Shown one piece after another: positions 30,055 through 38,987 of a DNA stretch of 64,000 nucleotides (positions are counted from its first letter, which is position 1; every line of letters starts with the position of its first letter). Origin of the DNA: Castellaniella sp. MT123 (lineage in GTDB: Bacteria; Pseudomonadota; Gammaproteobacteria; Burkholderiales; Burkholderiaceae_B); assembly GCF_039614765.1 (NCBI RefSeq), contig NZ_CP154879.1:2170001-2234000 (forward strand). Direction: 5' to 3'. The notes under the pieces were generated by a model, which was not told the origin of the DNA, made no database searches, and was given only the letters and a program-made list of their open reading frames with translations. The position numbers and the translations under genes were made by a program.

Positions 30055-30122
30055 ACCAGTTCCGCTATTACCCCATCACCACTGGCGCCGTCTGGCGCTG
30101 GTGGTGCTTGCGTTCCGGGTAA
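30051..30122 (+). CDS. trpL: trp operon leader peptide (upstream of trpE)
   Basis: A 23-codon frame contains three tryptophan codons within four positions (TGG-CGC-TGG-TGG, 30093-30104; residues 15, 17 and 18; peptide part GAVWRWWCLRSG). It is followed by a hairpin with a T-run before trpE. This is the classical layout of ribosome-mediated attenuation. The ATG overlaps the gph TGA and has no Shine-Dalgarno sequence, so coupling to gph translation or weak initiation is expected. Confidence 0.85.
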   Translation: MNQFRYYPITTGAVWRWWCLRSG

Positions 30123-30199
30123 TGGCCACCTGGCGTGCGCGAACAACATCGCAACGCCCCGTCTGACAGCCCGGACCTTCCACTGGCCGGGCTTTTTTC
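30114..30199 (+). promoter_or_regulatory. trpE attenuator: alternative pairing and terminator
   Basis: The terminator stem is AGCCCGG (30168-30174) with CCGGGCT (30187-30193), extended by two pairs across a bulged A, followed by a run of six T (30193-30198). The left arm can instead pair as CCCGGA (30170-30175) with TCCGGG (30114-30119) at the end of the leader frame. The Trp codons themselves (GGTGG, 30100-30104) can pair with CCACC (30126-30130). Stalling at Trp codons would shift these pairings. The termination hairpin is directly visible; the switching mechanism is inferred. Confidence 0.75.
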
Positions 30200-30236
30200 T
30201 GTCCCGGTCCCACCTTACCGCCATTCCTCGACCGCC

Positions 30237-31757
30237 ATGACAGAAATCGAATTCAATGCACTGGCCGCCCAAGGCTACAACCGCATCCCGCTGATCGCGG
30301 AAACCTATGCCGACCTGGATACGCCGCTGGCGATCTACCTGAAGCTCGCCCACGCCGGCCCCGAGGCTGGACGCAACAGCTGCCTGATGGAATCGGTCGT
30401 CGGCGGCGAACGCTTCGGCCGCTATTCCTTCATCGGGCTGCCCGCCAAAACCCTGATCCGCGCCACCGGCACGATCACGGAAGTCGTGCGGCAAGGCCAG
30501 GTCGTGGAAACCCATGAAGGCGATCCGCTCGCCTTCATCGAGGCCTTCCAGAAACGTTTCCGGGTCGCCCTACGGCCTGGCATGCCGCGCTTCGCGGGCG
30601 GTCTGGCGGGCTACTTTGGCTACGACACCGTGCGCCACATCGAGCCGCGCCTGGGCCCTTGCGTCAAACCCCGGCCCGCCGGCCAGCAACCCGGCACCCC
30701 CGACATCATGCTGATGCAGGTCGACGAACTGGTCATCGTGGACAATCTGGCCGGGCGCACCTACCTGATCGTCTACGCCGATCCGCAACAGCCCGAGGCC
30801 TATGCCCTGGCCCGCCGGCGTCTGAAGGCCTTGCGTGAAAAACTGCGCACCCCCGTCGTCATCCCCTACGCTTATGCCAGCATGCAGACGCCGACCGAGC
30901 GCGATTTCAAGAAGGAAGACTACATCGCGGCCGTGCTGAAGGCGAAGGAATACATCGCCGCCGGCGACCTGATGCAGGTGCAGGTGGGCCAGGTGATCGC
31001 CAAACCCTTCCGCGACTCACCCCTGTCGCTGTACCGGGCGCTGCGATCCCTGAACCCCTCGCCCTATATGTTCTACTGGAATTTCGACACCTTCCATGTG
31101 GTGGGAGCCTCGCCGGAAATCCTGGTACGCCAGGACCGCGAGGTCGAAGCCGGGCAAAGCCGCGAGATGGTCACCATCCGCCCGCTGGCCGGCACGCGCA
31201 AGCGCGGCGCCACCCAGGAAGAGGATCTGCGTCTGGAACAGGAACTGCTGGCCGACCCGAAGGAACGCGCGGAACACGTGATGCTCATCGACCTGGCGCG
31301 CAACGACATCGGTCGTGTGGCGAAGACCGGTACGATCGAAGTCACCGACACCATGACGATCGAGCGCTATTCCCACGTCATGCACCTGGTGTCCAACGTG
31401 CGCGGCGAACTGAACGACGGCATGAGCAACATCGACGTGCTGCGCGCCACTTTCCCGGCCGGCACCCTGACCGGCGCACCGAAGGTACGCGCCATGGAGA
31501 TCATCGACGAGCTGGAACCGGTGCGCCGCGGCATCTACGGCGGCGCGGCCGGCTACCTGAGCTACGGCGGGGAAATGGACCTGGCGATCGCGATCCGCAC
31601 CGGCATCATCCGCGACGGCATGCTGTACGTACAGGCCGCCGCCGGAATTGTCGCGGATTCGGATCCGGAAAAGGAATGGCAGGAAACCGAAGCCAAGGCC
31701 CGGGCCCTGCTGCGCGCCGCCGAACAGGTCCAGTTCGGGCTGGACGAGCCGATCTGA
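30237..31757 (+). CDS. trpE: Anthranilate synthase component I
   Basis: The 506-residue chorismate-using subunit makes anthranilate with the TrpG amidotransferase, the first committed step of tryptophan synthesis. The N-terminal region has NSCLMESVVGGERFGRYSFIG, the allosteric LLES-like block that binds tryptophan. The C-terminal catalytic domain has PSPYMFYWNF, ASPEILVRQ, RPLAGTRKRG, DLARNDIGRV, FPAGTLTGAPKVRAMEIIDELE and IRTGIIRDG. The start at 30237 is set by homology; ribosome binding is weak. The partner trpG lies 4.3 kb away beyond an inverted lactate operon. Confidence 0.97.
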   Translation: MTEIEFNALAAQGYNRIPLIAETYADLDTPLAIYLKLAHAGPEAGRNSCLMESVVGGERFGRYSFIGLPAKTLIRATGTITEVVRQGQVVETHEGDPLAFIEAFQKRFRVALRPGMPRFAGGLAGYFGYDTVRHIEPRLGPCVKPRPAGQQPGTPDIMLMQVDELVIVDNLAGRTYLIVYADPQQPEAYALARRRLKALREKLRTPVVIPYAYASMQTPTERDFKKEDYIAAVLKAKEYIAAGDLMQVQVGQVIAKPFRDSPLSLYRALRSLNPSPYMFYWNFDTFHVVGASPEILVRQDREVEAGQSREMVTIRPLAGTRKRGATQEEDLRLEQELLADPKERAEHVMLIDLARNDIGRVAKTGTIEVTDTMTIERYSHVMHLVSNVRGELNDGMSNIDVLRATFPAGTLTGAPKVRAMEIIDELEPVRRGIYGGAAGYLSYGGEMDLAIAIRTGIIRDGMLYVQAAAGIVADSDPEKEWQETEAKARALLRAAEQVQFGLDEPI

Positions 31758-31770
31758 TCGCGGTTTCGGC

Positions 31771-31808
31771 CTGCCGGCGTCCCACCGGATTGCGCGGGAC
31801 GCCGGCGG
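31771..31808. terminator. Hairpin terminator between convergent trpE and lldD
   Basis: A perfect 11-bp inverted repeat, GCCGGCGTCCC (31773-31783) with GGGACGCCGGC (31796-31806), extends two pairs outward and has a 12-base loop. No strong T-tract is present on either side. It is placed to stop both trpE and lld transcripts. Confidence 0.65.
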
Positions 31809-31815
31809 GCCGCCA

Positions 31816-32952
31816 TCAGTCGCGCACCAGCGAATCGCGCGTGATGTCGGCAATCGTGCGGGCACCGGTCAGCGTCATGGCTACCCGCATTTCTTTCTCG
31901 ATCAGGCTCAGCAGATTGGCGACCCCCGCCTGGCCGCCAACAGCCAGGGCATACAGCCAGGCACGGCCCAGCAGCACGGTGTCCGCGCCCAGTGCCAGCA
32001 TCCGCACCACATCCAGCCCGGTGCGGATGCCGGAATCGGCCAGCACCGTGATCTGCCCCTTTACCGCGTCGGCGATCGCCGGCAGGGCACGCGCCGTGGA
32101 CAGCACGCCATCGAGCTGTCGCCCGCCGTGGTTGGACACCACGATGCCGTCCGCACCGAAGCGCACCGCCTCACGCGCATCTTCAGGGTCCAGGATACCC
32201 TTGATGACCATGGGCCCCTTCCAGAAGTCGCGGATCCACTGCAGATCCTTCCAGGAAATCGAAGGATCGAAGTTGGCCCCCAGCCAGCCGATGTAGTCTT
32301 CCAGTCCGGTCGGCTTGCCCAGGTATTTGGACACATTGCCCAGGTCGTGCGGCCGGCCCCAGAGCCCCACATCCCACGCCCAGAACGGATGCAACACCGC
32401 CTGCAGGTAACGGCGCCAGGCGGCGCAGGGACCGCTCATGCCCGCATGGGCATCGCGATAGCGGGCGCCCGGCACCGGCATGTCCACCGTGAAGACCAGG
32501 GTCGACACGCCCGCCGCCTGGGCACGTTCCAGGACGCTCTTCATGAAGCCCCGATCCTTCAGCACGTACAGCTGGAACCACATCGGACGACTGATGGCCG
32601 GAGCGACTTCCTCGATCGGGCAGACCGACACAGTGGACATCGTGAAGGGGATGCCGTGGGTGTCGGCCGCCCGGGCCGCCTGGATCTCGCCCCGGCGGGC
32701 GTACATGCCGGTCAGACCGACCGGCGCCAGTGCCACTGGCATGGACAAGGTTTCACCAAACAACCGGGTCGTCAGGTCGAGCTGCGACATGTCGTTCAGG
32801 ACACGCTGCCGCAGGGCCACGCCGGACAGATCGCTGACGTTGTGCTGCAGGGTGTATTCGGCATAGGCCCCGCCGTCCGCATAGTGGAACAGGAACGGGG
32901 GCAGGCGGCGCTGGGCAGCGGCACGGTAATCGGTGGAGGCGGAAATGATCAT
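31816..32952 (-). CDS. lldD: L-lactate dehydrogenase (FMN-dependent, respiratory)
   Basis: The 378-residue membrane-associated flavoenzyme oxidises L-lactate to pyruvate and passes electrons to quinone. It is an FMN alpha-hydroxyacid dehydrogenase: [19 protein letters not shown], the FMN lysine in [12 protein letters not shown], the catalytic histidine in [12 protein letters not shown], and [21 protein letters not shown]. The length is close to E. coli LldD (396). It is the last gene of lldP-lldR-lldD, the same order as in E. coli. Confidence 0.94.
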   Translation of the reverse strand: MIISASTDYRAAAQRRLPPFLFHYADGGAYAEYTLQHNVSDLSGVALRQRVLNDMSQLDLTTRLFGETLSMPVALAPVGLTGMYARRGEIQAARAADTHGIPFTMSTVSVCPIEEVAPAISRPMWFQLYVLKDRGFMKSVLERAQAAGVSTLVFTVDMPVPGARYRDAHAGMSGPCAAWRRYLQAVLHPFWAWDVGLWGRPHDLGNVSKYLGKPTGLEDYIGWLGANFDPSISWKDLQWIRDFWKGPMVIKGILDPEDAREAVRFGADGIVVSNHGGRQLDGVLSTARALPAIADAVKGQITVLADSGIRTGLDVVRMLALGADTVLLGRAWLYALAVGGQAGVANLLSLIEKEMRVAMTLTGARTIADITRDSLVRD

Positions 32953-32972
32953 GATTATTTTTGATAAAGAGG

Positions 32973-33728
32973 TCAGGAAACATGCGGGAGACGGGACGAA
33001 CGGGCCAGACGTGCCTCGTCCTCGTCGAGTGCGCGCACGGTGGCGTGCACGAATTCGAGGTGCTGCCAGACGGCCGCCCGGGCGGCCTCGGCATCGCCTC
33101 GCAAGATGGCTTCCATCAGGGCCTGATGCTGCCGGGCCAGCTGTTCGTGTGTGTGCTGCACGGTGTACATGCGCTGGCGGTTCTCCGTCACGGTTGCCCG
33201 CAACAGTTCGAACAACCCACGCATCATCTGCAGCAGCACGGCATTGTGAGACGCTTCGGCGATCGCCAGATGGAAACGGGCATCGGCCTGGGACGATAGA
33301 CCGGGATCGTCGCCCCCCTGGAAACGTTCCAGGTCTTCGAAGCGGGCGCGGATGCGCGCCCTGTCATCGGGTGTCGCGCGCAGCGCGGCGTGCCAGGCGG
33401 TGGCGCCTTCCAGGGCGTGCCGAGCCTCCAGCACGTCGTAGCGATATTCCGGGTCGTCGGACACCAGGTCATTGAGCGTACGCACCAGCTGCTGACGCGG
33501 CCAGGACGCGCCATCGGCGACCGGGGCTTGCAGATAGGTGCCGCCGCCCTGGCGGCTGCGCAGCAACCCCTGGCTGGCCAACTGGTGGATGGCCTCGCGC
33601 ACCGAGGGGCGCGAAGCCCCCAGGTCCAGTGCCAGCTGCCGTTCCGCCGGCAGCCGGTCGCCTGGCTGCAGGCCCCGGTCGGTGATCAGGGTCAGCAGCT
33701 GTTCGGCAAGTCGGTCCGAAAGGCGCAT
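32973..33728 (-). CDS. lldR: GntR-family lactate regulator LldR
   Basis: The 251-residue FadR-type regulator has an N-terminal winged helix ([49 protein letters not shown]) and a C-terminal FCD domain with the metal-ligand-like region [12 protein letters not shown]. Its place between lldP and lldD, as in E. coli, identifies it as the L-lactate-responsive regulator. Candidate operators with TGGT/ACCA half-sites lie upstream of lldP. Confidence 0.9.
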   Translation of the reverse strand: MRLSDRLAEQLLTLITDRGLQPGDRLPAERQLALDLGASRPSVREAIHQLASQGLLRSRQGGGTYLQAPVADGASWPRQQLVRTLNDLVSDDPEYRYDVLEARHALEGATAWHAALRATPDDRARIRARFEDLERFQGGDDPGLSSQADARFHLAIAEASHNAVLLQMMRGLFELLRATVTENRQRMYTVQHTHEQLARQHQALMEAILRGDAEAARAAVWQHLEFVHATVRALDEDEARLARSSRLPHVS

Positions 33729-33750
33729 GGCGGTGGGGGTCTCCGGCGGA

Positions 33751-35436
33751 TCAGATGGCGGGGATCATCCAGGGCAGGACATAGGCCTGCAAGGTGGTCA
33801 TGATCCCGACGATGGTGGCAAACAGCAGGCTGTACTTCACCGTGAACCGCAGCAAATCGGATTCACGGCCAACCAGCCCCACCGCTGCGCAGGCGATGGC
33901 GATCGATTGCGGCGAGATCATCTTGCCCGTCACCCCACCAGTGGAATTGGCCGCCACCAGCAGGACCTCCGGCACACCGATCTGATGCGCCGTCGTCGCC
34001 TGCAGCGCGGCAAACAGGGCGTTGGACGAAGTATCCGACCCGGTCAGGAATACACCCAGCCAACCCAGGAACGGCGAGAAGAACGTGAACGCCCGCCCCG
34101 AGTAGGATAGCGCCAGCGCCAATGTGACCGAAAGCCCGGAATAATTGGCGATGAAAGCGAAGGCCAGCACCATGCCGATCGTATAGATCGGGATCGCCAA
34201 TTCCTTCAGGGTCTCGCCGAACACGCAGACCGCCGTCGACAGCTTCAGGCGAGTCGCCAGCACCGTGATCAGCGCGGCGATCACGATGGCCGTCCCCGTC
34301 GCCGAGAACCAGTCGAATTTGTAGACTGCGCCGTAGGTGGTCGCCTGCGCCACGATGGGCGGCATCTTCTGCACCAGACCGTCCAGCCACGGTACGGACA
34401 CGCTGGCGATCCAGCCGTGCAACGGCCCGTCCGCCGCAAACAGATGCTTGAAGGGCGGGATCGACCAGATCGTGACCATCACGGTCAGCACAATGAAGGG
34501 CGACCAGGCGCGCAGCACTTCACCCGTGGTGAACTTGCGGCCCGTGGGATGCGCCTCGGGCGCGTCCGGCAACAGGTGCTCTGTCCCCTTGCCCGTGGCC
34601 GAAAACCGGAAGATCGACGCCGGCTGCCACACCTTCAGGAAGGCGGACAGCACCACCAAGGCGACCAGGGCCGAGGTGATGTCGGGCAGTTCCGGCCCAA
34701 TGAAGTTCGAGGTCAGGTACTGCGTCAGGGCAAAACTGCCGCCCGCCACGACCACCGCCGGCCAGGTTTCCCTGACACCGCGCCAGCCGTCCATGATGGC
34801 CATGATGACAAACAGCACGATGATGGTCAGGAACGGCAGTTGGCGGCCCGCCATTTCGCCAATCGCGAAGGCCGGGATGTTGGTCACCTGCCCCGCGACG
34901 ATAATGGGGATCCCCAGAGCGCCAAAGGCCACCGGCGCCGTATTGGCAACCAGACACAGGCCGGCTGCGTACAGGGGCTGAAACCCCAGCCCGACCAGCA
35001 GGGCCGCCGTGATCGCCACCGGCGCGCCAAAACCCGCCGCGCCCTCCAGGAACGACCCGAAGGCGAAACCCACCAGCAGCATCTGCAGACGCTGGTCGGC
35101 GGTCAGGGTCAGCACGGATTCCCGGATGGTATCGAACTGCCCGGTCTTCACCGCGATCTTGTACAGGAACACGGCACCCACGATGATCCAGGCGATGGGC
35201 CACAGGCCGTAGAAGAAACCATAGACGGCCGCCGCCAACGCATGGCTGGCCGGCATACCGTAGAAGAACAGCGCGACAGCCAGGGCGCATAGCACTGTCA
35301 GGGTGCCCGCAAGCCAGCCTTTCAGGCGCAGGACAGTCAGGGACAGAAAGAACAGCAGGATGGGAAGGCAGGCGACCAGGGCCGACAGCCAGATGTGACC
35401 CGCCGGGTCGTAGGATTGTTGCCAGATTGAGGACAT
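33751..35436 (-). CDS. lldP: L-lactate permease
   Basis: The 561-residue, 12-or-more-helix permease of the lactate permease (LctP) family imports L-lactate, and probably glycolate, with protons. The N-terminus ([23 protein letters not shown]) and the motif [27 protein letters not shown] are the family signatures. [17 protein letters not shown] near the C-terminus is another. E. coli LldP has 551 residues. It begins the lldPRD operon, which lies in reverse between trpE and trpG. Start-codon support from a ribosome site is weak. Confidence 0.95.
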   Translation of the reverse strand: MSSIWQQSYDPAGHIWLSALVACLPILLFFLSLTVLRLKGWLAGTLTVLCALAVALFFYGMPASHALAAAVYGFFYGLWPIAWIIVGAVFLYKIAVKTGQFDTIRESVLTLTADQRLQMLLVGFAFGSFLEGAAGFGAPVAITAALLVGLGFQPLYAAGLCLVANTAPVAFGALGIPIIVAGQVTNIPAFAIGEMAGRQLPFLTIIVLFVIMAIMDGWRGVRETWPAVVVAGGSFALTQYLTSNFIGPELPDITSALVALVVLSAFLKVWQPASIFRFSATGKGTEHLLPDAPEAHPTGRKFTTGEVLRAWSPFIVLTVMVTIWSIPPFKHLFAADGPLHGWIASVSVPWLDGLVQKMPPIVAQATTYGAVYKFDWFSATGTAIVIAALITVLATRLKLSTAVCVFGETLKELAIPIYTIGMVLAFAFIANYSGLSVTLALALSYSGRAFTFFSPFLGWLGVFLTGSDTSSNALFAALQATTAHQIGVPEVLLVAANSTGGVTGKMISPQSIAIACAAVGLVGRESDLLRFTVKYSLLFATIVGIMTTLQAYVLPWMIPAI

Positions 35437-35566
35437 CTTTGTGGTTTTCTCGGGTAGGAATTCTGGTCGAAATGTCCACCCGCGGCAGGATGACGCGACA
35501 CTATATTGGACTGACCATTTCTAAATCTCTGAACAGCAGCTGTCATTATAGGAAGGCGCGGTTTCG

Positions 35567-35585
35567 GTGGTCAATGAATGACCAC
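35567..35585. promoter_or_regulatory. Candidate regulator site upstream of lldP (site 1)
   Basis: The perfect inverted repeat GTGGTCA-ATGAA-TGACCAC lies 131 bases before the lldP start. GntR/FadR-type regulators recognise TGGT...ACCA half-sites, though usually with three bases between them; here the gap is nine. LldR binding is inferred. Confidence 0.4.
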
Positions 35586-35713
35586 TCGCTGATCAGGCAT
35601 ATCTAAACCACTGAATATAGGATAATTACCATTAATAATCAATGATATAGAGATAGCAAGAGATATAGCCCCATATCTATAAGGTTAGGGAAAACACTAA
35701 CTGACCACTTATT

Positions 35714-35726
35714 ATGGTATTACCAT
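35714..35726. promoter_or_regulatory. Candidate FadR-type operator upstream of lldP (site 2)
   Basis: ATGGTATTACCAT contains TGGT-ATT-ACCA, an exact fit to the TGGTnnnACCA pattern of FadR/PdhR/LldR-type GntR proteins. It lies 278 bases from lldP and about 90 bases before the trpG promoter. It could bind LldR as a distal operator; this is not shown. Confidence 0.45.
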
Positions 35727-35809
35727 TTTTGGCCTTATCGTTATTCCCCAGAGTCCCTGGCTCCCGTTCCCCGGAAACCCGCGGGCGAAACCCCAGCGGG
35801 GTTGCCTGC

Positions 35810-35838
35810 TCGACAAGGTCGGGGACGCACAGTAGAAT
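35810..35838 (+). promoter_or_regulatory. Promoter of the trpGDC leader
   Basis: TCGACA (35810-35815) and TAGAAT (35833-35838) are separated by 17 bases; each hexamer differs from the sigma-70 consensus at one position. A start seven bases after the -10 box would fall at 35845, the A of the leader ATG, so the message may be leaderless. The hexamers are seen directly; the start point is predicted. Confidence 0.65.
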
Positions 35839-35844
35839 GCCGAC

Positions 35845-35895
35845 ATGGCCATTCACGCGACCTTTCACACATCGACTTGGTGGCGCCTCTCTTAG
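35845..35895 (+). CDS. Second trp leader peptide (upstream of trpG)
   Basis: A 16-codon frame encodes MAIHATFHTSTWWRLS, with two adjacent tryptophan codons (35878-35883) just before the first arm of a leader hairpin. The ATG coincides with the predicted transcription start, leaving no room for a Shine-Dalgarno sequence. The pattern of leader peptide, competing hairpins and trp genes makes it a second attenuator leader. The window therefore has two trp leader peptides, one for each half of the divided operon. Confidence 0.78.
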   Translation: MAIHATFHTSTWWRLS

Positions 35896-35958
35896 GGGCG
35901 GCATCCTCATGCGTGATTTATCGCACTTTGCCGCCGTTCTGGCAGGCAAAGCTTCGTT
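35884..35958 (+). promoter_or_regulatory. trpGDC attenuator with 1:2, 2:3 and 3:4 pairings
   Basis: Three competing stems are readable. 1:2 pairs CGCCTCT (35884-35890) with AGGGGCG (35894-35900), including one G-U pair. 2:3 pairs GGCGGCA (35897-35903) with TGCCGCC (35929-35935). 3:4 pairs CTTTGCCGCC (35926-35935) with GGC-A-GGCAAAG (35941-35951) across a five-base loop and one bulged A. The stem is followed by CTTCGTT, a poor T-tract, so termination may be inefficient or Rho-assisted. A ribosome held at the Trp codons would cover arm 1 and free arm 2, favouring the 2:3 antiterminator. Confidence 0.72.
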
Positions 35959-36007
35959 CCCCCTCTGTCTCCAGTACGGCGGTTTCTGACCAAGGAAATA
36001 CTTGATC

Positions 36008-36574
36008 ATGAAGCTTCTGATGCTCGACAACTACGATTCCTTCACCTATAACCTGGTCCAGTATTTCGGCGAACTGGGCGCCCAGGTTCAGGTTGTGCGC
36101 AACGACCAGATCGATCTGGCCGGGGTCGAGGCCCTCGACCCGGACCGTATCTGCGTGTCGCCCGGCCCTTGCACACCGGCCGAGGCCGGTATTTCCATCG
36201 AACTGATCCGCCACTTCGCGGGCCGCAAACCGATCCTCGGGGTCTGTCTGGGCCACCAGTCGATCGGCGTGGCATTCGGCGGCCGCATCATCCGGGCACA
36301 GACCCTCATGCACGGCAAGATCTCGTCCATCACCCACAGCGGCACGGACGTCTTCAACGAGCTGCCGTCCCCCTTTCAGGTCACCCGCTACCATTCGCTG
36401 GCCATCGAGCGCGCCACCCTGCCGGACTGCCTGTCCATCACCGCTGAAACCGATGATGGCGAGATCATGGGCGTCGCCCATAAGACTCTACCGGTCTACG
36501 GCGTGCAGTTCCATCCGGAATCCGTGCTCAGCGAACACGGCCATGCCCTGCTGCGCAATTTCCTGAACCTCTAA
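36008..36574 (+). CDS. trpG: Anthranilate synthase component II (glutamine amidotransferase)
   Basis: The 188-residue class I amidotransferase supplies ammonia to TrpE. It begins [18 protein letters not shown]. The catalytic triad is Cys80 ([10 protein letters not shown]), His169 and Glu171 (QFHPESVL). A TTG at 36002 has AAGGA with better spacing and would add two residues; I kept the ATG by homology. It opens a trpG-trpD-trpC-HIT operon behind its own attenuator rather than following trpE. Confidence 0.96.
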   Translation: MKLLMLDNYDSFTYNLVQYFGELGAQVQVVRNDQIDLAGVEALDPDRICVSPGPCTPAEAGISIELIRHFAGRKPILGVCLGHQSIGVAFGGRIIRAQTLMHGKISSITHSGTDVFNELPSPFQVTRYHSLAIERATLPDCLSITAETDDGEIMGVAHKTLPVYGVQFHPESVLSEHGHALLRNFLNL

Positions 36575-36606
36575 TCCATCCGGCCGCTACCCAAGGAACC
36601 CCTCTC

Positions 36607-37641
36607 ATGCCTCCCATTACCCCGAACGAAGCCCTGGTCCGCTGCATCGAACACCGCGAAATCTTCCACGACGAAATGCTGGAACTGATGCGCATGCTGA
36701 TGCGCGGGGAAGTATCCCCCCTGATGTCCAGCGCTCTGCTGATGGGCCTGCGCGTCAAGAAGGAGACCGTGGGCGAGATCACCGCCGCAGCTCAGGTGAT
36801 GCGTGAATTCGCGCTGGGCGTCAAGACCCCCTATCCCGATGACCTGCTGGACATGTGCGGCACGGGCGGCGACGGTTCGCATACCTTCAATATCTCCACG
36901 GCAGCCATGTTCGCCGCCGCCGCCGGCGGGGTGAAAGTCGCCAAGCACGGTAACCGCAGCGCGTCCTCCTCATCGGGCAGCGCCGACGTGCTGGAGGCGC
37001 TGGGCGTGCGCATCACCGCGACGCCGGAACAGGTCACCGAATCCATCGACGCCACCAATATCGGTTTCATGTTCGCGCCGGCGCACCACGGCGCCATGAA
37101 AAACGTCGCGGCCGTACGCCGGGAACTGGGCGTGCGCACCATCTTCAACATCCTGGGGCCGCTGACCAATCCGGCCGATGCCGGGAATCAATTGATGGGT
37201 GTGTTCCACCCGGATCTGGTCGGCATCCTGGTGCGTGTCCTGCAGCGTCTGGGGTCGCGCCATGTCCTGATCGTGCACGGCAAAGACGGAATGGACGAGG
37301 CATCGCTGGGGGCCGCCACCCTGGTCGGCGAACTGAAGAACGATGAAGTGCTCGAATACGAGATCCACCCCGAGGACTTCGGTATCGCGATGGTCTCGAA
37401 TCGCAGCATCAAGGTCGCCAACTGCGAAGAATCCGCTCAGCTGGTTCGTGCCGCCCTGGACAACACGGCAGGCGCGGCGCGCGATATCGTCATCCTGAAC
37501 GCAGGCCTGGCCCTGTATGCCGGCAACCAGGTGGACTCGATCCAGGACGGCATCCATCGCGCCGCGGAACTGGTCGCCTCTGGCGCGGCACGCGACAAAC
37601 TGGAACAATTCCGTCAGTACACGCAAAGGTTCGCATCATGA
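36607..37641 (+). CDS. trpD: Anthranilate phosphoribosyltransferase
   Basis: The 344-residue enzyme joins anthranilate to PRPP. Family motifs are [21 protein letters not shown] (the pyrophosphate-binding glycine loop), [57 protein letters not shown] and the C-terminal [18 protein letters not shown]. The length is standard. It lies 32 bases after trpG with AAGGA upstream, and its stop overlaps trpC by four bases. Confidence 0.97.
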   Translation: MPPITPNEALVRCIEHREIFHDEMLELMRMLMRGEVSPLMSSALLMGLRVKKETVGEITAAAQVMREFALGVKTPYPDDLLDMCGTGGDGSHTFNISTAAMFAAAAGGVKVAKHGNRSASSSSGSADVLEALGVRITATPEQVTESIDATNIGFMFAPAHHGAMKNVAAVRRELGVRTIFNILGPLTNPADAGNQLMGVFHPDLVGILVRVLQRLGSRHVLIVHGKDGMDEASLGAATLVGELKNDEVLEYEIHPEDFGIAMVSNRSIKVANCEESAQLVRAALDNTAGAARDIVILNAGLALYAGNQVDSIQDGIHRAAELVASGAARDKLEQFRQYTQRFAS

Positions 37642-38435
37642 GCGATATTCTCAAACAGATTCTGGATTCCAAGCGCATCGAGGTCGCGACCGCGCGGCAA
37701 ATGCGCAGCGAGGCCGAACTCCTGCGCGAAGCCCGCAGCCGCAAGGATATCCGCGGCTTCTCCCGCGCCATCGAGGACAAGATCGCCCAGGGCAAGCCCG
37801 CCGTGATCGCCGAAATCAAAAAGGCCTCGCCCTCCAGGGGCGTGATCCGTGCCGATTTTCATCCCGCCGACATCGCCACCAGCTATGCCTGCCACGGCGC
37901 GGCTTGCCTGTCGGTCCTGACAGACGTCCAGTACTTCCAGGGTGGCTACGACCACCTGCGCCAGGCGCGGGCCGCCTGCACGCTGCCGGTCCTGCGAAAA
38001 GACTTTCTGATCGACCCATACCAGGTCATCCATGCACGCGCCTTAGGGGCCGACTGTGTGCTGCTGATCGCCGCCGCACTAGAGCCAGCCCGGTTGCGCG
38101 AGCTGGAAGCCGTGGCGATCGACCTGGGCATGGACGTGCTGGTCGAGATTCATGACCGCAGCGAACTGGACGCCGCGCTGACGCTGCAAACGCCACTGCT
38201 GGGCATCAACAACCGGAACCTGCGCACCTTCCAGACCCGCCTGGAAACAACCCTGGAACTGCTGAGCGACGTGCCGGCGGGCAAGCGGGTGGTCACGGAA
38301 AGCGGTATCCTGCAGCCCAGCGACGTGGACCGGATGCGCGAGCACGGTGTGCAGGCCTTCCTGGTCGGTGAAGCCTTCATGCGCACCGAAGACCCGGGTA
38401 CGGCGCTGCATCAGCTGTTCTTCGAGCGCCCATGA
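37638..38435 (+). CDS. trpC: Indole-3-glycerol phosphate synthase
   Basis: The 265-residue TIM-barrel enzyme closes the indole ring. Signatures are [26 protein letters not shown] (catalytic lysine), [59 protein letters not shown] and VTESGIL. It is monofunctional: no TrpF domain is attached. Translation is coupled to trpD by ATGA and to the HIT gene by a second ATGA. Confidence 0.97.
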   Translation: MSDILKQILDSKRIEVATARQMRSEAELLREARSRKDIRGFSRAIEDKIAQGKPAVIAEIKKASPSRGVIRADFHPADIATSYACHGAACLSVLTDVQYFQGGYDHLRQARAACTLPVLRKDFLIDPYQVIHARALGADCVLLIAAALEPARLRELEAVAIDLGMDVLVEIHDRSELDAALTLQTPLLGINNRNLRTFQTRLETTLELLSDVPAGKRVVTESGILQPSDVDRMREHGVQAFLVGEAFMRTEDPGTALHQLFFERP

Positions 38436-38959
38436 ATGCATCGGGCGACAGGCCGTCACGCACCACGCTTCCGCTTTCTCCGCGCCCCATGAGTCCTGCC
38501 GAACATTCATCCGACCCCGCCTGCCCGCTGTGCGGTCCAGCCCCGGCCGGATTGCTCTGGGAAGACACTAGACTGCGCGTGATCTCCGTGGATGACACCG
38601 CATTTCCCGGCTACATCCGCGTCATCTGGCGCGATCATGTGCCCGAAATGACGGACCTGTCCGCGTCTGACCGTGATCACCTGATGCGGACGGTCTACCG
38701 GATCGAAACCCTGCAACGCCAGATCCTGCAACCTGACAAGATCAATCTGGCCAGTCTGGGCAATCAGGTCCCGCACCTGCACTGGCATCTGATCCCGCGC
38801 TGGCGCGCGGACCCTTGTTTCCCGGATGCCATCTGGGCGCCGGCCCATCCTGATCCCGGCCGGCAGGATGCCTGGCGGCGGCAGGCACATGACCTCTCGG
38901 CCCGTATCCCTGTCCTGCACGGTTCGATCCCAGGGGCGCTGAACACTCCCCTGGCGTGA
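38432..38959 (+). CDS. HIT family hydrolase
   Basis: The 175-residue histidine-triad protein has the motif [16 protein letters not shown] (HxHxH) near residues 105-120 and a CPLC pair at the start of the domain, as in Bordetella-type HIT proteins. Members hydrolyse or transfer nucleotidyl groups. The ATG at 38432 overlaps the trpC stop; an ATG at 38489 would remove a non-conserved 19-residue extension. It is the last gene of the trpGDC unit, and a role in tryptophan synthesis is not implied. Confidence 0.88.
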   Translation: MNASGDRPSRTTLPLSPRPMSPAEHSSDPACPLCGPAPAGLLWEDTRLRVISVDDTAFPGYIRVIWRDHVPEMTDLSASDRDHLMRTVYRIETLQRQILQPDKINLASLGNQVPHLHWHLIPRWRADPCFPDAIWAPAHPDPGRQDAWRRQAHDLSARIPVLHGSIPGALNTPLA

Positions 38960-38987
38960 TCACTGACTTTCCTTCCCACACCGCACC

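Larger units (their letters stand above)
35437..35830. other. AT-rich intergenic region upstream of lldP and of the trpG leader
   Basis: This stretch of about 400 bases contains no convincing gene. Its central part (about 35580-35735) is clearly AT-rich against the GC-rich background. It holds several palindromes: GTGGTCA-N5-TGACCAC (35567-35585), AGATAT-N6-ATATCT (35661-35678) and ATGGTATTACCAT (35714-35726), plus single TGACCA words near 35512 and 35701. It must carry the lldP promoter on the minus strand and precedes the trpG leader promoter on the plus strand. Confidence 0.6.

Noticed and set aside
35677-36030. A 117-codon minus-strand frame in the lldP-trpG gap
   Set aside because: It crosses the trpG promoter, leader and attenuator, has no ribosome site or recognisable domain, and its composition is not protein-like.
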